Below are positions 18,133-26,281 of a stretch of DNA of 64,000 bases, one piece after another. This DNA is from Pseudoduganella violaceinigra DSM 15887 (lineage in GTDB: Bacteria > Pseudomonadota > Gammaproteobacteria > Burkholderiales > Burkholderiaceae_D), in contig NZ_AUDI01000021.1 in assembly GCF_000425385.1 (NCBI RefSeq), forward strand, positions 30,289 to 94,288, written 5' to 3'. The position numbers were made by a program, and so were the translations under genes. The notes beneath the pieces are model-generated. The model was not told the origin of the DNA. It saw only the letters and a program-made list of their open reading frames with translations, and did not search any database. Numbering within the stretch: position 1 is the stretch's first letter; the number at the start of each line of letters is the position of its first letter.

Positions 18133-18951
18133 ATGGGATTCGTTTTTGCCGCCCTTGGCCTGAACAGCACCTCGCCCGGTGCCATCGCCGTACCGCCACG
18201 CGTACGTGCATCGAAGCTGCATATCGCCGGTTCCTGCACGATGGGGCCGCTGCTCAGCAAAATCGCCGCCAAATACCACCTGCTGCATCCGGAAGTGGCC
18301 ATCGACGCGGAGCTTGGCGGCTCGGCGCGCGGGCTCGATGATGTGCGCGCCGGCTATGCCCACATTGCCATGCTATCAAGGTCGCTGGATCCGTCCGAAC
18401 GCGATTTGTACGGCATTCCCATTGCACGCGACGGCGTCGGCGTGGCGGTGCACGCGAATAACCCGCTGCGCCAGCTCAGCGTCGAGCAACTGCGGGCCAT
18501 CTTCACGGGGCACGCGCGGGACTGGGCCTTCGCCGGCGGCGAGCCTGATTCCATCTATGCGCTGGGCGGCGCGCGCGCGGATGCATCGAGTGCGCTGTTC
18601 GCGCGCTTCCTTAGGCAGCCGCTGGAAGCCTTCAATCTCAATTCCGTGGTGGAGTCCAATATTGAGAGACTGGCTGTCATTGCCGCCTGCGAGAACGCCA
18701 TCGGCTATGTATCCGTCGGTTCGGTGGAGCGCGCAATTTCGCAAGGGGTGTCGGTGCGCCTGCTCCCAATTGATGGCGTGGCGGCTAGCAGCGCGAATAT
18801 CCGCAATGGCAGCTATCCGGTCTGCCGCGCCCTGACATTGGCCAGCCGGGATGCGCCGACCGGCGTAGCCCGCAGCTTCTTTGCCTTCTGTCTTTCGGCG
18901 CAAGTGAACGGCATCCTGTCGGCATTCGACTTCGTCCCTTACCTGGATTGA
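18133..18951 (+). CDS. PstS-like phosphate-binding protein
   Basis: A 272-residue PBP-fold protein of the PstS-like group. The phosphate-loop-like motif AGSCTMGPLL near residue 32, the ELGGSARGLDDVRAG segment, the central IFTGHARDW and the late ACENAIGYVSVG all follow the order seen in PstS-type phosphate-binding proteins. The start is supported by AAGGAGAG before ATG. Unusually, no clear signal peptide is present: the first 20 residues are hydrophobic but lack a basic N-region. No pstCAB genes are nearby, so a transport role is uncertain; such orphan copies may be sensory or scavenging. Confidence 0.75.
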   Translation: MGFVFAALGLNSTSPGAIAVPPRVRASKLHIAGSCTMGPLLSKIAAKYHLLHPEVAIDAELGGSARGLDDVRAGYAHIAMLSRSLDPSERDLYGIPIARDGVGVAVHANNPLRQLSVEQLRAIFTGHARDWAFAGGEPDSIYALGGARADASSALFARFLRQPLEAFNLNSVVESNIERLAVIAACENAIGYVSVGSVERAISQGVSVRLLPIDGVAASSANIRNGSYPVCRALTLASRDAPTGVARSFFAFCLSAQVNGILSAFDFVPYLD

Positions 18952-19074
18952 AAGCATGGGCAGCTCTAGTTTCTCTGGGCCGCTCGCCGATGGCGCAGCG
19001 GCGGCAATCAGGCCACAAGACTGCGCGGAACTCCTGGCAGCCAATCGCCCGAGATCGAATACAATGCTGCCCCT

Positions 19075-20286
19075 ATGGAAAGCAAACAATTACAAGGGGT
19101 AGCGGTGATCGGCGGCGGCCCCGCCGGACTGATGGCGGCCGAAGCGCTGGCCGCCGCCGGGGTGCGCGTCGACCTGTACGATGCCATGCCTTCCGTCGGC
19201 CGCAAATTCCTGCTGGCCGGGCGCGGCGGCATGAATATCACCCATTCGGAGCCGTATGCCGCCTTCGTGGCGCGCTATGGCAGCCGTGCCGGCTGTTTGC
19301 AGCCCATGCTGGACAAGTTCACGCCGGACGACTTGCGGGCATGGGTGCACGGCCTGGGCATCGACACCTTTGTCGGCACCTCGGGCCGTGTCTTCCCCAC
19401 CGAAATGAAGGCGGCCCCCATGCTGCGCGCCTGGTTGCACCGCTTGCGCGAAAGCGGGGTGCATTTCCACCAGCGCCACCGCTGGCTGGGCTGGTCGGAT
19501 GGCGGCGCACTGCGATTCGAGACGCCGGACGGCGAACATGAAGTACGCCGCAGCGCTGTGATACTGGCCCTGGGCGGCGCGAGCTGGGCGCGGCTTGGCT
19601 CTGACGGCGCCTGGCAAGCCTTGCTGGCAGGGCGCGGCGTGGACGTGGCGCCCCTGGTGCCCGCCAATTGCGGCTTCAATGCAAGCTGGAGTTCCCACTT
19701 CGCCGAAAAATACGCCGGCCAGCCGCTCACCACCGTGGCCATCGGCGGCAGGAAGGGCCAGCTGGTTATCACGGCGACCGGTATCGAGGGCAGCCTGGTT
19801 TATGCGCTATCGGCCGGCATCCGCGACCGCATCGCGGCCCACGGCAGCGCCACCATCGAGCTGGATTTGCTGCCCGACTGGCCACTGCAACGCGTGCAGC
19901 AGGAGTTGTCGCACCCGCGCGGCTCGCGCTCGATGTCGAGCTTCCTGAAAAGCCGCCTGCAGATCAAAGGCGTCAAGACCGGCTTGCTGCACGAAGCGCT
20001 GGACAAGGAGGCCTTCCACGATCCCATGCGCGTGGCAGCGGCCCTAAAGGCCTTGCCGGTCACACTGCACGCAGCGCGCCCGATCGACGAGGCGATCAGC
20101 AGCGCGGGCGGGGTACGTTTCGAAGCGCTGGATGGGACGATGCTGAAGGCCGTGCCCGGCGTGTTCGTGGCCGGCGAAATGCTGGACTGGGAAGCGCCCA
20201 CCGGCGGCTACCTGCTCACCGCCTGTTTCGCCAGCGGGCTGGCCGCCGGACGGGACGTTTTACGCTACCTTAGTGAACCCAGCTGA
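19075..20286 (+). CDS. Flavoprotein, HI0933/BaiN-type (TIGR03862-like)
   Basis: A 403-residue FAD-dependent oxidoreductase-like protein. Rossmann motif GGGPAGLMAAEAL at about residues 12-24, the family signature GRKFLLAGRGGMNITHSE near 41-58, and the C-terminal FAD segment GGYLLTACFASG. These are hallmarks of the HI0933/YhiN group; the length near 400 and the TSGRVFPTEMKA stretch fit the TIGR03862 subgroup. The reaction is not known. It overlaps the convergent DUF2807 gene by 17 bases at the 3' end. Confidence 0.88.
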   Translation: MESKQLQGVAVIGGGPAGLMAAEALAAAGVRVDLYDAMPSVGRKFLLAGRGGMNITHSEPYAAFVARYGSRAGCLQPMLDKFTPDDLRAWVHGLGIDTFVGTSGRVFPTEMKAAPMLRAWLHRLRESGVHFHQRHRWLGWSDGGALRFETPDGEHEVRRSAVILALGGASWARLGSDGAWQALLAGRGVDVAPLVPANCGFNASWSSHFAEKYAGQPLTTVAIGGRKGQLVITATGIEGSLVYALSAGIRDRIAAHGSATIELDLLPDWPLQRVQQELSHPRGSRSMSSFLKSRLQIKGVKTGLLHEALDKEAFHDPMRVAAALKALPVTLHAARPIDEAISSAGGVRFEALDGTMLKAVPGVFVAGEMLDWEAPTGGYLLTACFASGLAAGRDVLRYLSEPS

Positions 20287-21085
20287 CGCCACCTGAACCG
20301 CTGCGGCTTACATTGCGGTCGGAGGGATTGCCCAGGACATGGATATCGCCGTTGCCCTTGACGGTGAGATCGGCTGAATGGCGTGCAAAGACGATGCTGG
20401 TGCCGGAACCCTGCAGGGTGACCGCGACTTTATCGGACGCCAGGTGTTCGGCATCCAGTTTGCCTGAGCCGGTCAGTTCGGCCGACAGTTCCTTGCAGCT
20501 GCCGCTGGACGAGATCGAACCCGAACCCACCATTTCCAGCATCACCTTCTCGCCCTGGCCGGTATTCAGCTTCAGGTCGCCGCTGCCGTGCAGGCCCGCT
20601 TCGACGTTCTTGTAGCGGCCGTCGAAATTCAGGTTGCCCGATCCTTGCAGCTGCAGGCTGAGGGTCTCGCCGCTGAAGCCATCGGCCGTGCTGTCGCCGC
20701 TGCCGTTGATCACCAGCTCATGCAGCGACGGTAGCACCAGGTCCACTTCAATCGGGCGGCGCGGGTGCAACAACAAGCCTTTGGAGCCGATGCGCAGGGT
20801 GGTGCCGTCCTGTTCGGTGGCGATATTGGCCAGCAAACGCTGTTCGCCGCGTACTTTCAGGGCCGCCACGTCGCCTTGTTTCAGGTGCAGGTTGATCGGC
20901 CCCACCAGCTCAACGGTCGTAACCGTGGCGCTGACTTCGCGCAGTTCGGTGCGGGCGGTGCGCCCGGCAACGCTGGTCGGGTTGGCGGCACCCTGGGCGC
21001 GCAGCATGCTGTAGGTGACGGCGGTCAGGAGCGCGGCCAGCAAGGCCATCCCGAGGCCGATCTTGAGCAGGGAGCGGAGGTTCAT
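20270..21085 (-). CDS. DUF2807 (GIN domain) exported beta-helix protein
   Basis: A 271-residue protein with an N-terminal hydrophobic segment (about 10-28, signal anchor or signal peptide) and a DUF2807/GIN repeat domain from about 55 on. Repeats such as LVINGSGD, LQLQGSGNL, AGLHGSGDL and EMVGSGSI stack as a right-handed beta-helix. Such proteins are often called putative auto-transporter adhesins, but function is unproved. The gene follows the DUF1700 gene by 11 bases, a common pairing in which PadR regulators usually also occur; no PadR gene is seen here. It converges with the flavoprotein gene. Confidence 0.85.
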   Translation of the reverse strand: MNLRSLLKIGLGMALLAALLTAVTYSMLRAQGAANPTSVAGRTARTELREVSATVTTVELVGPINLHLKQGDVAALKVRGEQRLLANIATEQDGTTLRIGSKGLLLHPRRPIEVDLVLPSLHELVINGSGDSTADGFSGETLSLQLQGSGNLNFDGRYKNVEAGLHGSGDLKLNTGQGEKVMLEMVGSGSISSSGSCKELSAELTGSGKLDAEHLASDKVAVTLQGSGTSIVFARHSADLTVKGNGDIHVLGNPSDRNVSRSGSGGVSWVH

Positions 21086-21096
21086 GGCGATTCCTT

Positions 21097-21891
21097 TTAG
21101 CGACTGCGCAGCAGTGCCGCGTTCATCTGGATATAGCGCTTCAGGCCGATCAGCGAGTAGCGCGTCGCGACCAGGCTCAGGAGGCTGAGCGCGATGCCGA
21201 GCAACACCAGGCCGATGCCGACCGCGGTCTGGGTGGCGCGCGATTCGTTATCCAGGTCGGACGTGATGTGGACGCCGCTTTCCGCCATGGCTTCCGCACC
21301 GTCCAGCCATTTTTCCGAGTGGCTATCGGCTTGCTCGAGTTCCTGGCGCAGTGCGGGCGACGCTTCCTGCAGCACATCGACGCCCTGGTCGCTGATGGAA
21401 ATCCGAGTGTGCAGGCGGGCTTCGTCGTCCGTTTTATTGTCGATGAAGGCGACGGCGTGGCGCAGCGGACCGCCCAGTCCCGTCAGCACCAGATCGTTGG
21501 CGCCCGCCAGTCCGCTTGCCGTAACGGCAATTCCGCTGACGTACAGGGCGAAAGCCGCGGCATAGAGCGAAACCAGGAGAGCGGAGAAGACGGCGGCCGG
21601 CACCACCATGAACAGGTTGAAGATGCCCAGGCCGAACAGCGACACCACGGTGCGGGCCAGGTCGGCCGGATGGCGGGTCTGCTCGAACGCGCTGCGGTGG
21701 GTATTGGCGCGCAGGGTCATGGCGATCTTGCGCGGCTGCTCCAGTTCGGCGGCGATTTCATCTTCGGTTTTGCCTGCGGTCAGGCCGTCGATGAAACACT
21801 GTTCGTAATAAGCCATGGTCTTGGCCGCCGTGTCGGGCGGCAAGCCGGTAAGGGCCTTCTTCAGTGCGTCGAGGTATTCTGTCTTGCTCAT
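21097..21891 (-). CDS. DUF1700 (HAAS) membrane protein
   Basis: A 264-residue protein from the start MSKTEYLDALKKAL, which is the usual N-terminus of the family; an in-frame ATG 36 bases upstream exists but AGGAGG lies between it and my chosen start. HAAS/DUF1700 helical domain at about 1-75 (YYEQCFIDGLTAGKTEDEI), three TM segments at about 82-145 and one near 215-240. In other bacteria this protein partners with PadR regulators and DUF2807/DUF4097 proteins, as with the following gene. Function unknown. Confidence 0.85.
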   Translation of the reverse strand: MSKTEYLDALKKALTGLPPDTAAKTMAYYEQCFIDGLTAGKTEDEIAAELEQPRKIAMTLRANTHRSAFEQTRHPADLARTVVSLFGLGIFNLFMVVPAAVFSALLVSLYAAAFALYVSGIAVTASGLAGANDLVLTGLGGPLRHAVAFIDNKTDDEARLHTRISISDQGVDVLQEASPALRQELEQADSHSEKWLDGAEAMAESGVHITSDLDNESRATQTAVGIGLVLLGIALSLLSLVATRYSLIGLKRYIQMNAALLRSR

Positions 21892-22023
21892 TGGAAACTT
21901 TTGCCTCCTATTGTTCCATGCTTGCACTGTATCGGCGGCACGGGAGACGCTCCAGTTGTTTACGACAGAATGCAGAAACGGGGGAGCAGGCGACTAAAAC
22001 GGGGGACAGGCCGACCGTCCTGC

Positions 22024-23355
22024 TCATGGCCGGGCAAGGTCTCGGGCCGCCTGCAAGCCGCTGCGGACCGCCATTTCGAGCGTGGCCGGGTAGTCGCCGG
22101 CAGTGTAGTCGCCGGCCAGGACCAGGCCGGGGAGCGCGGTCTTGTTGGCGGGGCGCAGCAGGCCCGGCGTGCAGGCGTAGGTCGCCCGCTTCTCGGTAAT
22201 GACCTTGAACCATGACGGATTGGCAAGCTCCGGGCGGCCAAGATCGGCGGCCAGTTGGGCTGCGATGGCCGCTGCCAGCGCGTCCTGCGGCAGGTTGGCG
22301 GCCTCGCCCGAGGCGCTGATCACGACGGCAAACAAGCCGTCCTGTTTGGCGTCCAGCTGGCCCCGGTCAAAGACGAATTGGCCCCAGCGCGCGCTTGCCG
22401 GCTCATCAAGCAGGGCGTAGAACGGGATCGCAAGCCGCGTCCCCGCCGCGTATTGCAGATAGCAGGTGGTGATCGGTTCCGGCGCAAAGCCCCCCAGCTG
22501 CGCCGCCAGCGCGGCGGTGTCAGGCAATGTGGCAAGCAAGGCGGCACTTGCAGACGGCGACGCCGCCAGCACCACGCCGTCAAAGCGGCTTGCGGGAAGA
22601 CCGCTTGCCTCGACATGCCAGGCGCCTGCCGCGTCGTCTGGACGAAGGGCGTTGACCTTGGCGCCGAGGTGGACGGCGTGGCCTTGTGCCTTGAGCCAGG
22701 CGGCGGCGGCATCCGGGAATAGGGCGGACAGGTCGGTGCGCGGTACCAGCATGTCCGATGCGGCCCGGTTCGCGCCCAGGCTGTCGCGCAATACGGCCAG
22801 GAACACTTGCGCCGAGGCCCGTTCCGGCGGCGTATTCAGCGCTGCCAGGCACAAGGGACGCCACATCAGCGCCACCATGCGCGGCGTCTGGTCGAAGCGC
22901 TCCAGCAATTCGCTTACGCTGCAGTCGTTGTTGAGTGTCCAGCCCATCCAGCGCGCCGTCGTGCTGAAGCGCGCCAGCGCCATCTTGTCCGCGCGGGCCA
23001 GGCCGCGCGCACGCAGCAGGGCGATGCCGACATGCAGGGGCGCGGGCAGGCGCGGAGCGACAAAATCCATGCCGCCGCTGGCGGGCGGATAGCGCATTTG
23101 CAAGGGCAGGGTGAGCACGGCGGCGCGCAAGTCGACGCCCACGGTGCGCATGAGGCGCAGGGTTGCGGCATAGGCGCCCAGCATGATGTGCTGGCCGTTG
23201 TCCAGTTCGCGGCCATCGAAGGACACGCGGCGCGCGCGTCCGCCCAAGGTGCGGGCGGCCTCGAAAACGCTTACCTGGTGACCGGCGCGCGCCAGCTCAA
23301 CGGCCGCGGCAAAGCCGGCCCAGCCGCCGCCGGCGACGGCAAAATGCTTAGCCAC
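22024..23355 (-). CDS. hpnE: Hydroxysqualene dehydroxylase
   Basis: A 443-residue FAD amine-oxidase-fold enzyme that converts hydroxysqualene to squalene, the last step of the HpnCDE route. Rossmann motif AGGGWAGFAAAVELARAG at residues 7-24 and the following LGGRARR, then LDNGQHIMLGAY, are typical of HpnE; the C-terminal FAD contact is LAGDYTAGDYPATLE. It overlaps hpnD by 8 bases, and the order hpnC-hpnD-hpnE on one strand is the canonical cluster. No squalene-hopene cyclase gene is in the window. Confidence 0.93.
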   Translation of the reverse strand: MAKHFAVAGGGWAGFAAAVELARAGHQVSVFEAARTLGGRARRVSFDGRELDNGQHIMLGAYAATLRLMRTVGVDLRAAVLTLPLQMRYPPASGGMDFVAPRLPAPLHVGIALLRARGLARADKMALARFSTTARWMGWTLNNDCSVSELLERFDQTPRMVALMWRPLCLAALNTPPERASAQVFLAVLRDSLGANRAASDMLVPRTDLSALFPDAAAAWLKAQGHAVHLGAKVNALRPDDAAGAWHVEASGLPASRFDGVVLAASPSASAALLATLPDTAALAAQLGGFAPEPITTCYLQYAAGTRLAIPFYALLDEPASARWGQFVFDRGQLDAKQDGLFAVVISASGEAANLPQDALAAAIAAQLAADLGRPELANPSWFKVITEKRATYACTPGLLRPANKTALPGLVLAGDYTAGDYPATLEMAVRSGLQAARDLARP

Positions 23356-24181
23356 GGACCCAGGTCTTCCAGGCCAGCCACAGTTTGCGGATCGGGGTCA
23401 GCGAAATGCGCTGCTTGAGGACGTGGTAGCCGTCTTCTTCGATTTCATTGAGCAGGGTGCGGTAGATCGCGGCCATGATCAGGCCCGGGCGCTGGGCGCG
23501 GCGGTCTTCCTTCGGCAGCAGGGCAAACGCCTCGTCGTAGGCTTGCTGGGCGCGCGCCGCCTGGAATTTCATCAGCTTGGAGAAATTCTCGCTTTCGCGC
23601 GCGTTCAGCAGGTCGGCGGCGGTCACATTGAACTGCTGCAGTTCGTTGACGGGCAGGTAGATGCGGCCTTTGCGCGCGTCTTCGCCCACATCGCGGATGA
23701 TATTGGTGAGCTGGAAGGCATGGCCCAGCTTTTCGGCGTATTGCAGCGTTTCCGGGCGGGTGGCGCCGAAAATGGAGGCCGACAGGATGCCGACCACGCT
23801 GGCCACGTGCCAGCAGTACTTGGTGAGGCCCGCATAATCGAGATAGCGGGTCTGGTTCAGGTCCATCTCCATGCCGTCGATGATGGCCTGCATATGCTCC
23901 TGCTTCAGCTGATAGGGGGCGATATGCGGCTGCAACGCCTGGGTCACGGGGTGGCTCTGCTTGCCCTCGTACATCTGGGCGATCTCGTTGCGCCACCACG
24001 CCAGCTTGATACGCGCCAGCGATTCATCGCTGCATTCGTCGACGGTGTCGTCGACTTCGCGGCAAAACGCGTACAGGGCCGTGATCGCCCTGCGGCGCTC
24101 AGGCGGCAGGAACAGGAAGCTGTAGTAGAAACTGGAACCGCTGGCGGCGGCCTTCTGCTGGCAGTATTCGTCGGGGGACAT
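23348..24181 (-). CDS. hpnD: Presqualene diphosphate synthase
   Basis: A 277-residue squalene/phytoene synthase-fold enzyme. It joins two farnesyl diphosphates into presqualene diphosphate. The two Mg-binding Asp-rich motifs are present: DDTVDE near residue 43 and DVGED near 161. The motif RIYLPVNEL is typical. Located 38 bases after hpnC and overlapping hpnE, so it belongs to the three-gene squalene operon. A carotenoid phytoene synthase is the main alternative, but the presence of hpnC and hpnE argues for squalene. Confidence 0.94.
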   Translation of the reverse strand: MSPDEYCQQKAAASGSSFYYSFLFLPPERRRAITALYAFCREVDDTVDECSDESLARIKLAWWRNEIAQMYEGKQSHPVTQALQPHIAPYQLKQEHMQAIIDGMEMDLNQTRYLDYAGLTKYCWHVASVVGILSASIFGATRPETLQYAEKLGHAFQLTNIIRDVGEDARKGRIYLPVNELQQFNVTAADLLNARESENFSKLMKFQAARAQQAYDEAFALLPKEDRRAQRPGLIMAAIYRTLLNEIEEDGYHVLKQRISLTPIRKLWLAWKTWVRG

Positions 24182-24219
24182 GTTCTTATGGCTTGGGTAA
24201 TGCTGTCAAAGGCGCTATT

Positions 24220-25044
24220 TTATAGTGAAGAGGGCTTCATCCGAAGCGCGCGCCAGAAAACCTTGTACCAATCGCGCTTTTTAAGCTTCGGGCGGCGCAG
24301 GAAAACGTCGTAATCGACTTCCTCGATCGCCTCCAGGATGCGCAGCCCGCCCTGGACCACCATGCGCAGCTCCAGGCCGATGCGGCCCTTCAGGCGGCAG
24401 GCCAGCGGCGCGCCTTCCAGCATCAGGGCGCGGGCGCGGTCGACCTGGAATTTCATCATGGCGCGCCATTTTGCCTTGTTATCGGGGCGTGCCAGGTGGG
24501 CCGGCGACAGCGCATAGCGCAGCAGGTCCTCCATCGGGAGGTAAATGCGTTCCTTGTGCTCGTCGATGGCGACGTCCTGCAGGAAGTTGATGATCTGCAG
24601 GGCGGAGCAGATGGCGTCCGAGTCCCGCACATTGTCCGCGCTGGCGGCGCCGTAGAGGTGCAGCATCAGTCGGCCGACCGGGTTGGCGGAGCGGGCGCAG
24701 TAATCGAGCAGGGTTTCGTAATCCTGGTAGCGGGTCACGGTGACATCCTGCTTGAAGGCGGACAGCAGGTCGTAAAAAGGGCGCAGCGGCAGCTTGTGAT
24801 GCGCGATGGCGGCGGCCAGGCGTTCGAACATCGGTTCGTGGCCGCTTTCGGCGCGTTCGATGCGGCCCAGGGCCTCTTCGTAGGCGGCCAAGCCCGCCAG
24901 GCGCTGTGCCGGCGTGGCGTCGCCTTCGTCGGCGATGTCGTCGGCGCTGCGGGCAAATGCGTAAATCGCTTCGACCGCGGGGCGCAGGCGGCGCGGCATG
25001 AGGATGGACGCGACAGGGAAATTCTCGTAATGGTCAACGGGCAT
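24220..25044 (-). CDS. hpnC: Hydroxysqualene synthase
   Basis: A 274-residue paralogue of HpnD that converts presqualene diphosphate to hydroxysqualene. Motifs: HYENFPVAS near the N-terminus (a HpnC hallmark), DDIAD near residue 35, and the second motif reads FLQDVAIDEHKERIYLP. First gene of the hpnCDE transcription unit and divergent from the RND efflux genes. The 109 to 163 bases between the two divergent units carry a candidate promoter and a pair of direct repeats. Confidence 0.94.
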   Translation of the reverse strand: MPVDHYENFPVASILMPRRLRPAVEAIYAFARSADDIADEGDATPAQRLAGLAAYEEALGRIERAESGHEPMFERLAAAIAHHKLPLRPFYDLLSAFKQDVTVTRYQDYETLLDYCARSANPVGRLMLHLYGAASADNVRDSDAICSALQIINFLQDVAIDEHKERIYLPMEDLLRYALSPAHLARPDNKAKWRAMMKFQVDRARALMLEGAPLACRLKGRIGLELRMVVQGGLRILEAIEEVDYDVFLRRPKLKKRDWYKVFWRALRMKPSSL

Positions 25045-25071
25045 AGAGGTGCTGTTCTAAATTAATGACGC

Positions 25072-25132
25072 GAAAGTCATTTGCAAGTGCGGTTGACCCG
25101 GCTATAATTTTTTACTAAACGGAAAGTCATTT
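25072..25132. promoter_or_regulatory. Two direct repeats of GAAAGTCATTT flanking the pump promoter
   Basis: Identical 11-mers at 25072-25082 and 25122-25132, exactly 50 bases apart, bracket the candidate promoter between hpnC and the RND operon. Such paired sites often bind a regulator; no regulator gene is adjacent. Confidence 0.4.
25081..25108 (+). promoter_or_regulatory. Candidate sigma-70 promoter for the RND pump operon
   Basis: TTGCAA at 25081-25086, 16-base spacer, TATAAT at 25103-25108; about 100 bases before the adaptor start. Confidence 0.5.
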
Positions 25133-25207
25133 AATTCCGGACGGGAAATAATAATGGCAAACATGCACTCCCGGCAATTGCCAGAGACACTAAAAAGGAA
25201 TTCCATC

Positions 25208-26281
25208 GTGTTCGTAGCGAAAAAACTACCCCTGGTTGCGGCCTGCGCCTTGCTGCTCGCGGCCTGTTCGAAAGAGGCCCCCAAGACGGAAGATATCCGG
25301 CCAGTGCGGGTCATGGTGCTGCAAAACTCGGACATCGACGTGAATGCCGAATTCTCCGGCGAAGTGCGTTCGCGCGTCGAATCGCGTCTCGGCTTCCGGG
25401 TTGGCGGCAAGATCATATCCCGCAAAGTGGACGTTGGCAGCGTGGTTAAGCGCGGGCAGGCCCTGATGGACCTGGATCCGCAGGATCTCAAGCTGTCGCA
25501 GGCGCAGTCCATGGCGGCGCTGCGTGCGGCGGAAACCACGCGCGACCTGGCCAGCGCCGAATTGAAGCGCTACCAGGAGCTGCGCGACAAGAATTTCGTC
25601 AGCCAGGCCATCCTCGATGCCAAAGTGTCAGCCTTCAAGTCGGCGCAGGCGCAGGTCGATTCAGCGCAGGCGGCCTACCGCGGCATGTCCAATCAGGCCG
25701 GCTACGCCAGTCTGGAGTCGGACATCGACGGCGTGGTCACGGCGGTGGATGCCGAAGTGGGGCAGGTGGTGGCGCCGGGGACTCCCGTGGTGCGCGTCGC
25801 CAAGACCGATGAAAAGGAAATCGTCTTCGGCGTGCCGGAAGATAAGGTCGACACCTTGCGTGCGATTTCGGACGTGCATGTGCGACTGTGGGCCAGCCCG
25901 GACAAGACCGTGCAGGGCAAGATCCGCGAAATCTCGCCGGTGGCCGATCCCTTCACCCGCACCTATGCGTTCCGCGTGTCGATCCCTGCCAGCCTGCAGG
26001 AAGCCAAGCTTGGCATGACCGCCCTGGTGGCATTCGCTTCGCGCACGCCGGAACCGCAGATCAAGGTGCCGCTCACGGCCCTGTTCCATGAAAAGGCCGC
26101 GACGTCGGTCTGGGTGGTCGAGAATGGCGCGGTGCGCCTGGTGCCGGTCACCGTGGCCGGCGTCTCCAGCAACGACCTGGTGCTGGGCAGCGGCGTCAAG
26201 CCGGGCCAGACTGTCGTGACTGCCGGCGTCAACCTGCTCAAGCCTGGCCAGAAAGTGACCATCCTTGGAGCCGCCAAATGA
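25208..26281 (+). CDS. RND efflux periplasmic adaptor (lipoprotein)
   Basis: A 357-residue membrane-fusion protein linking an inner-membrane RND pump to an outer-membrane channel. I place the start at GTG 25208: AAAGGAA lies 7 bases upstream and the resulting N-terminus is an ideal lipoprotein signal, with the lipobox LLAAC and Cys at residue 20. The longer ATG start at 25154 adds 18 residues before it. Lipoyl/barrel-sandwich halves are at about 55-85 and 165-200 (the segment VESRLGFRVGGKI) with a coiled hairpin between, then beta-barrel and membrane-proximal domains. It overlaps the pump gene by 4 bases (ATGA). Confidence 0.92.
   Translation: MFVAKKLPLVAACALLLAACSKEAPKTEDIRPVRVMVLQNSDIDVNAEFSGEVRSRVESRLGFRVGGKIISRKVDVGSVVKRGQALMDLDPQDLKLSQAQSMAALRAAETTRDLASAELKRYQELRDKNFVSQAILDAKVSAFKSAQAQVDSAQAAYRGMSNQAGYASLESDIDGVVTAVDAEVGQVVAPGTPVVRVAKTDEKEIVFGVPEDKVDTLRAISDVHVRLWASPDKTVQGKIREISPVADPFTRTYAFRVSIPASLQEAKLGMTALVAFASRTPEPQIKVPLTALFHEKAATSVWVVENGAVRLVPVTVAGVSSNDLVLGSGVKPGQTVVTAGVNLLKPGQKVTILGAAK

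Noticed and set aside
25092..25108. TTGACC next to TATAAT as a promoter
   Set aside because: The spacer is only five bases; the TTGCAA ten bases earlier gives a workable 16-base spacer.
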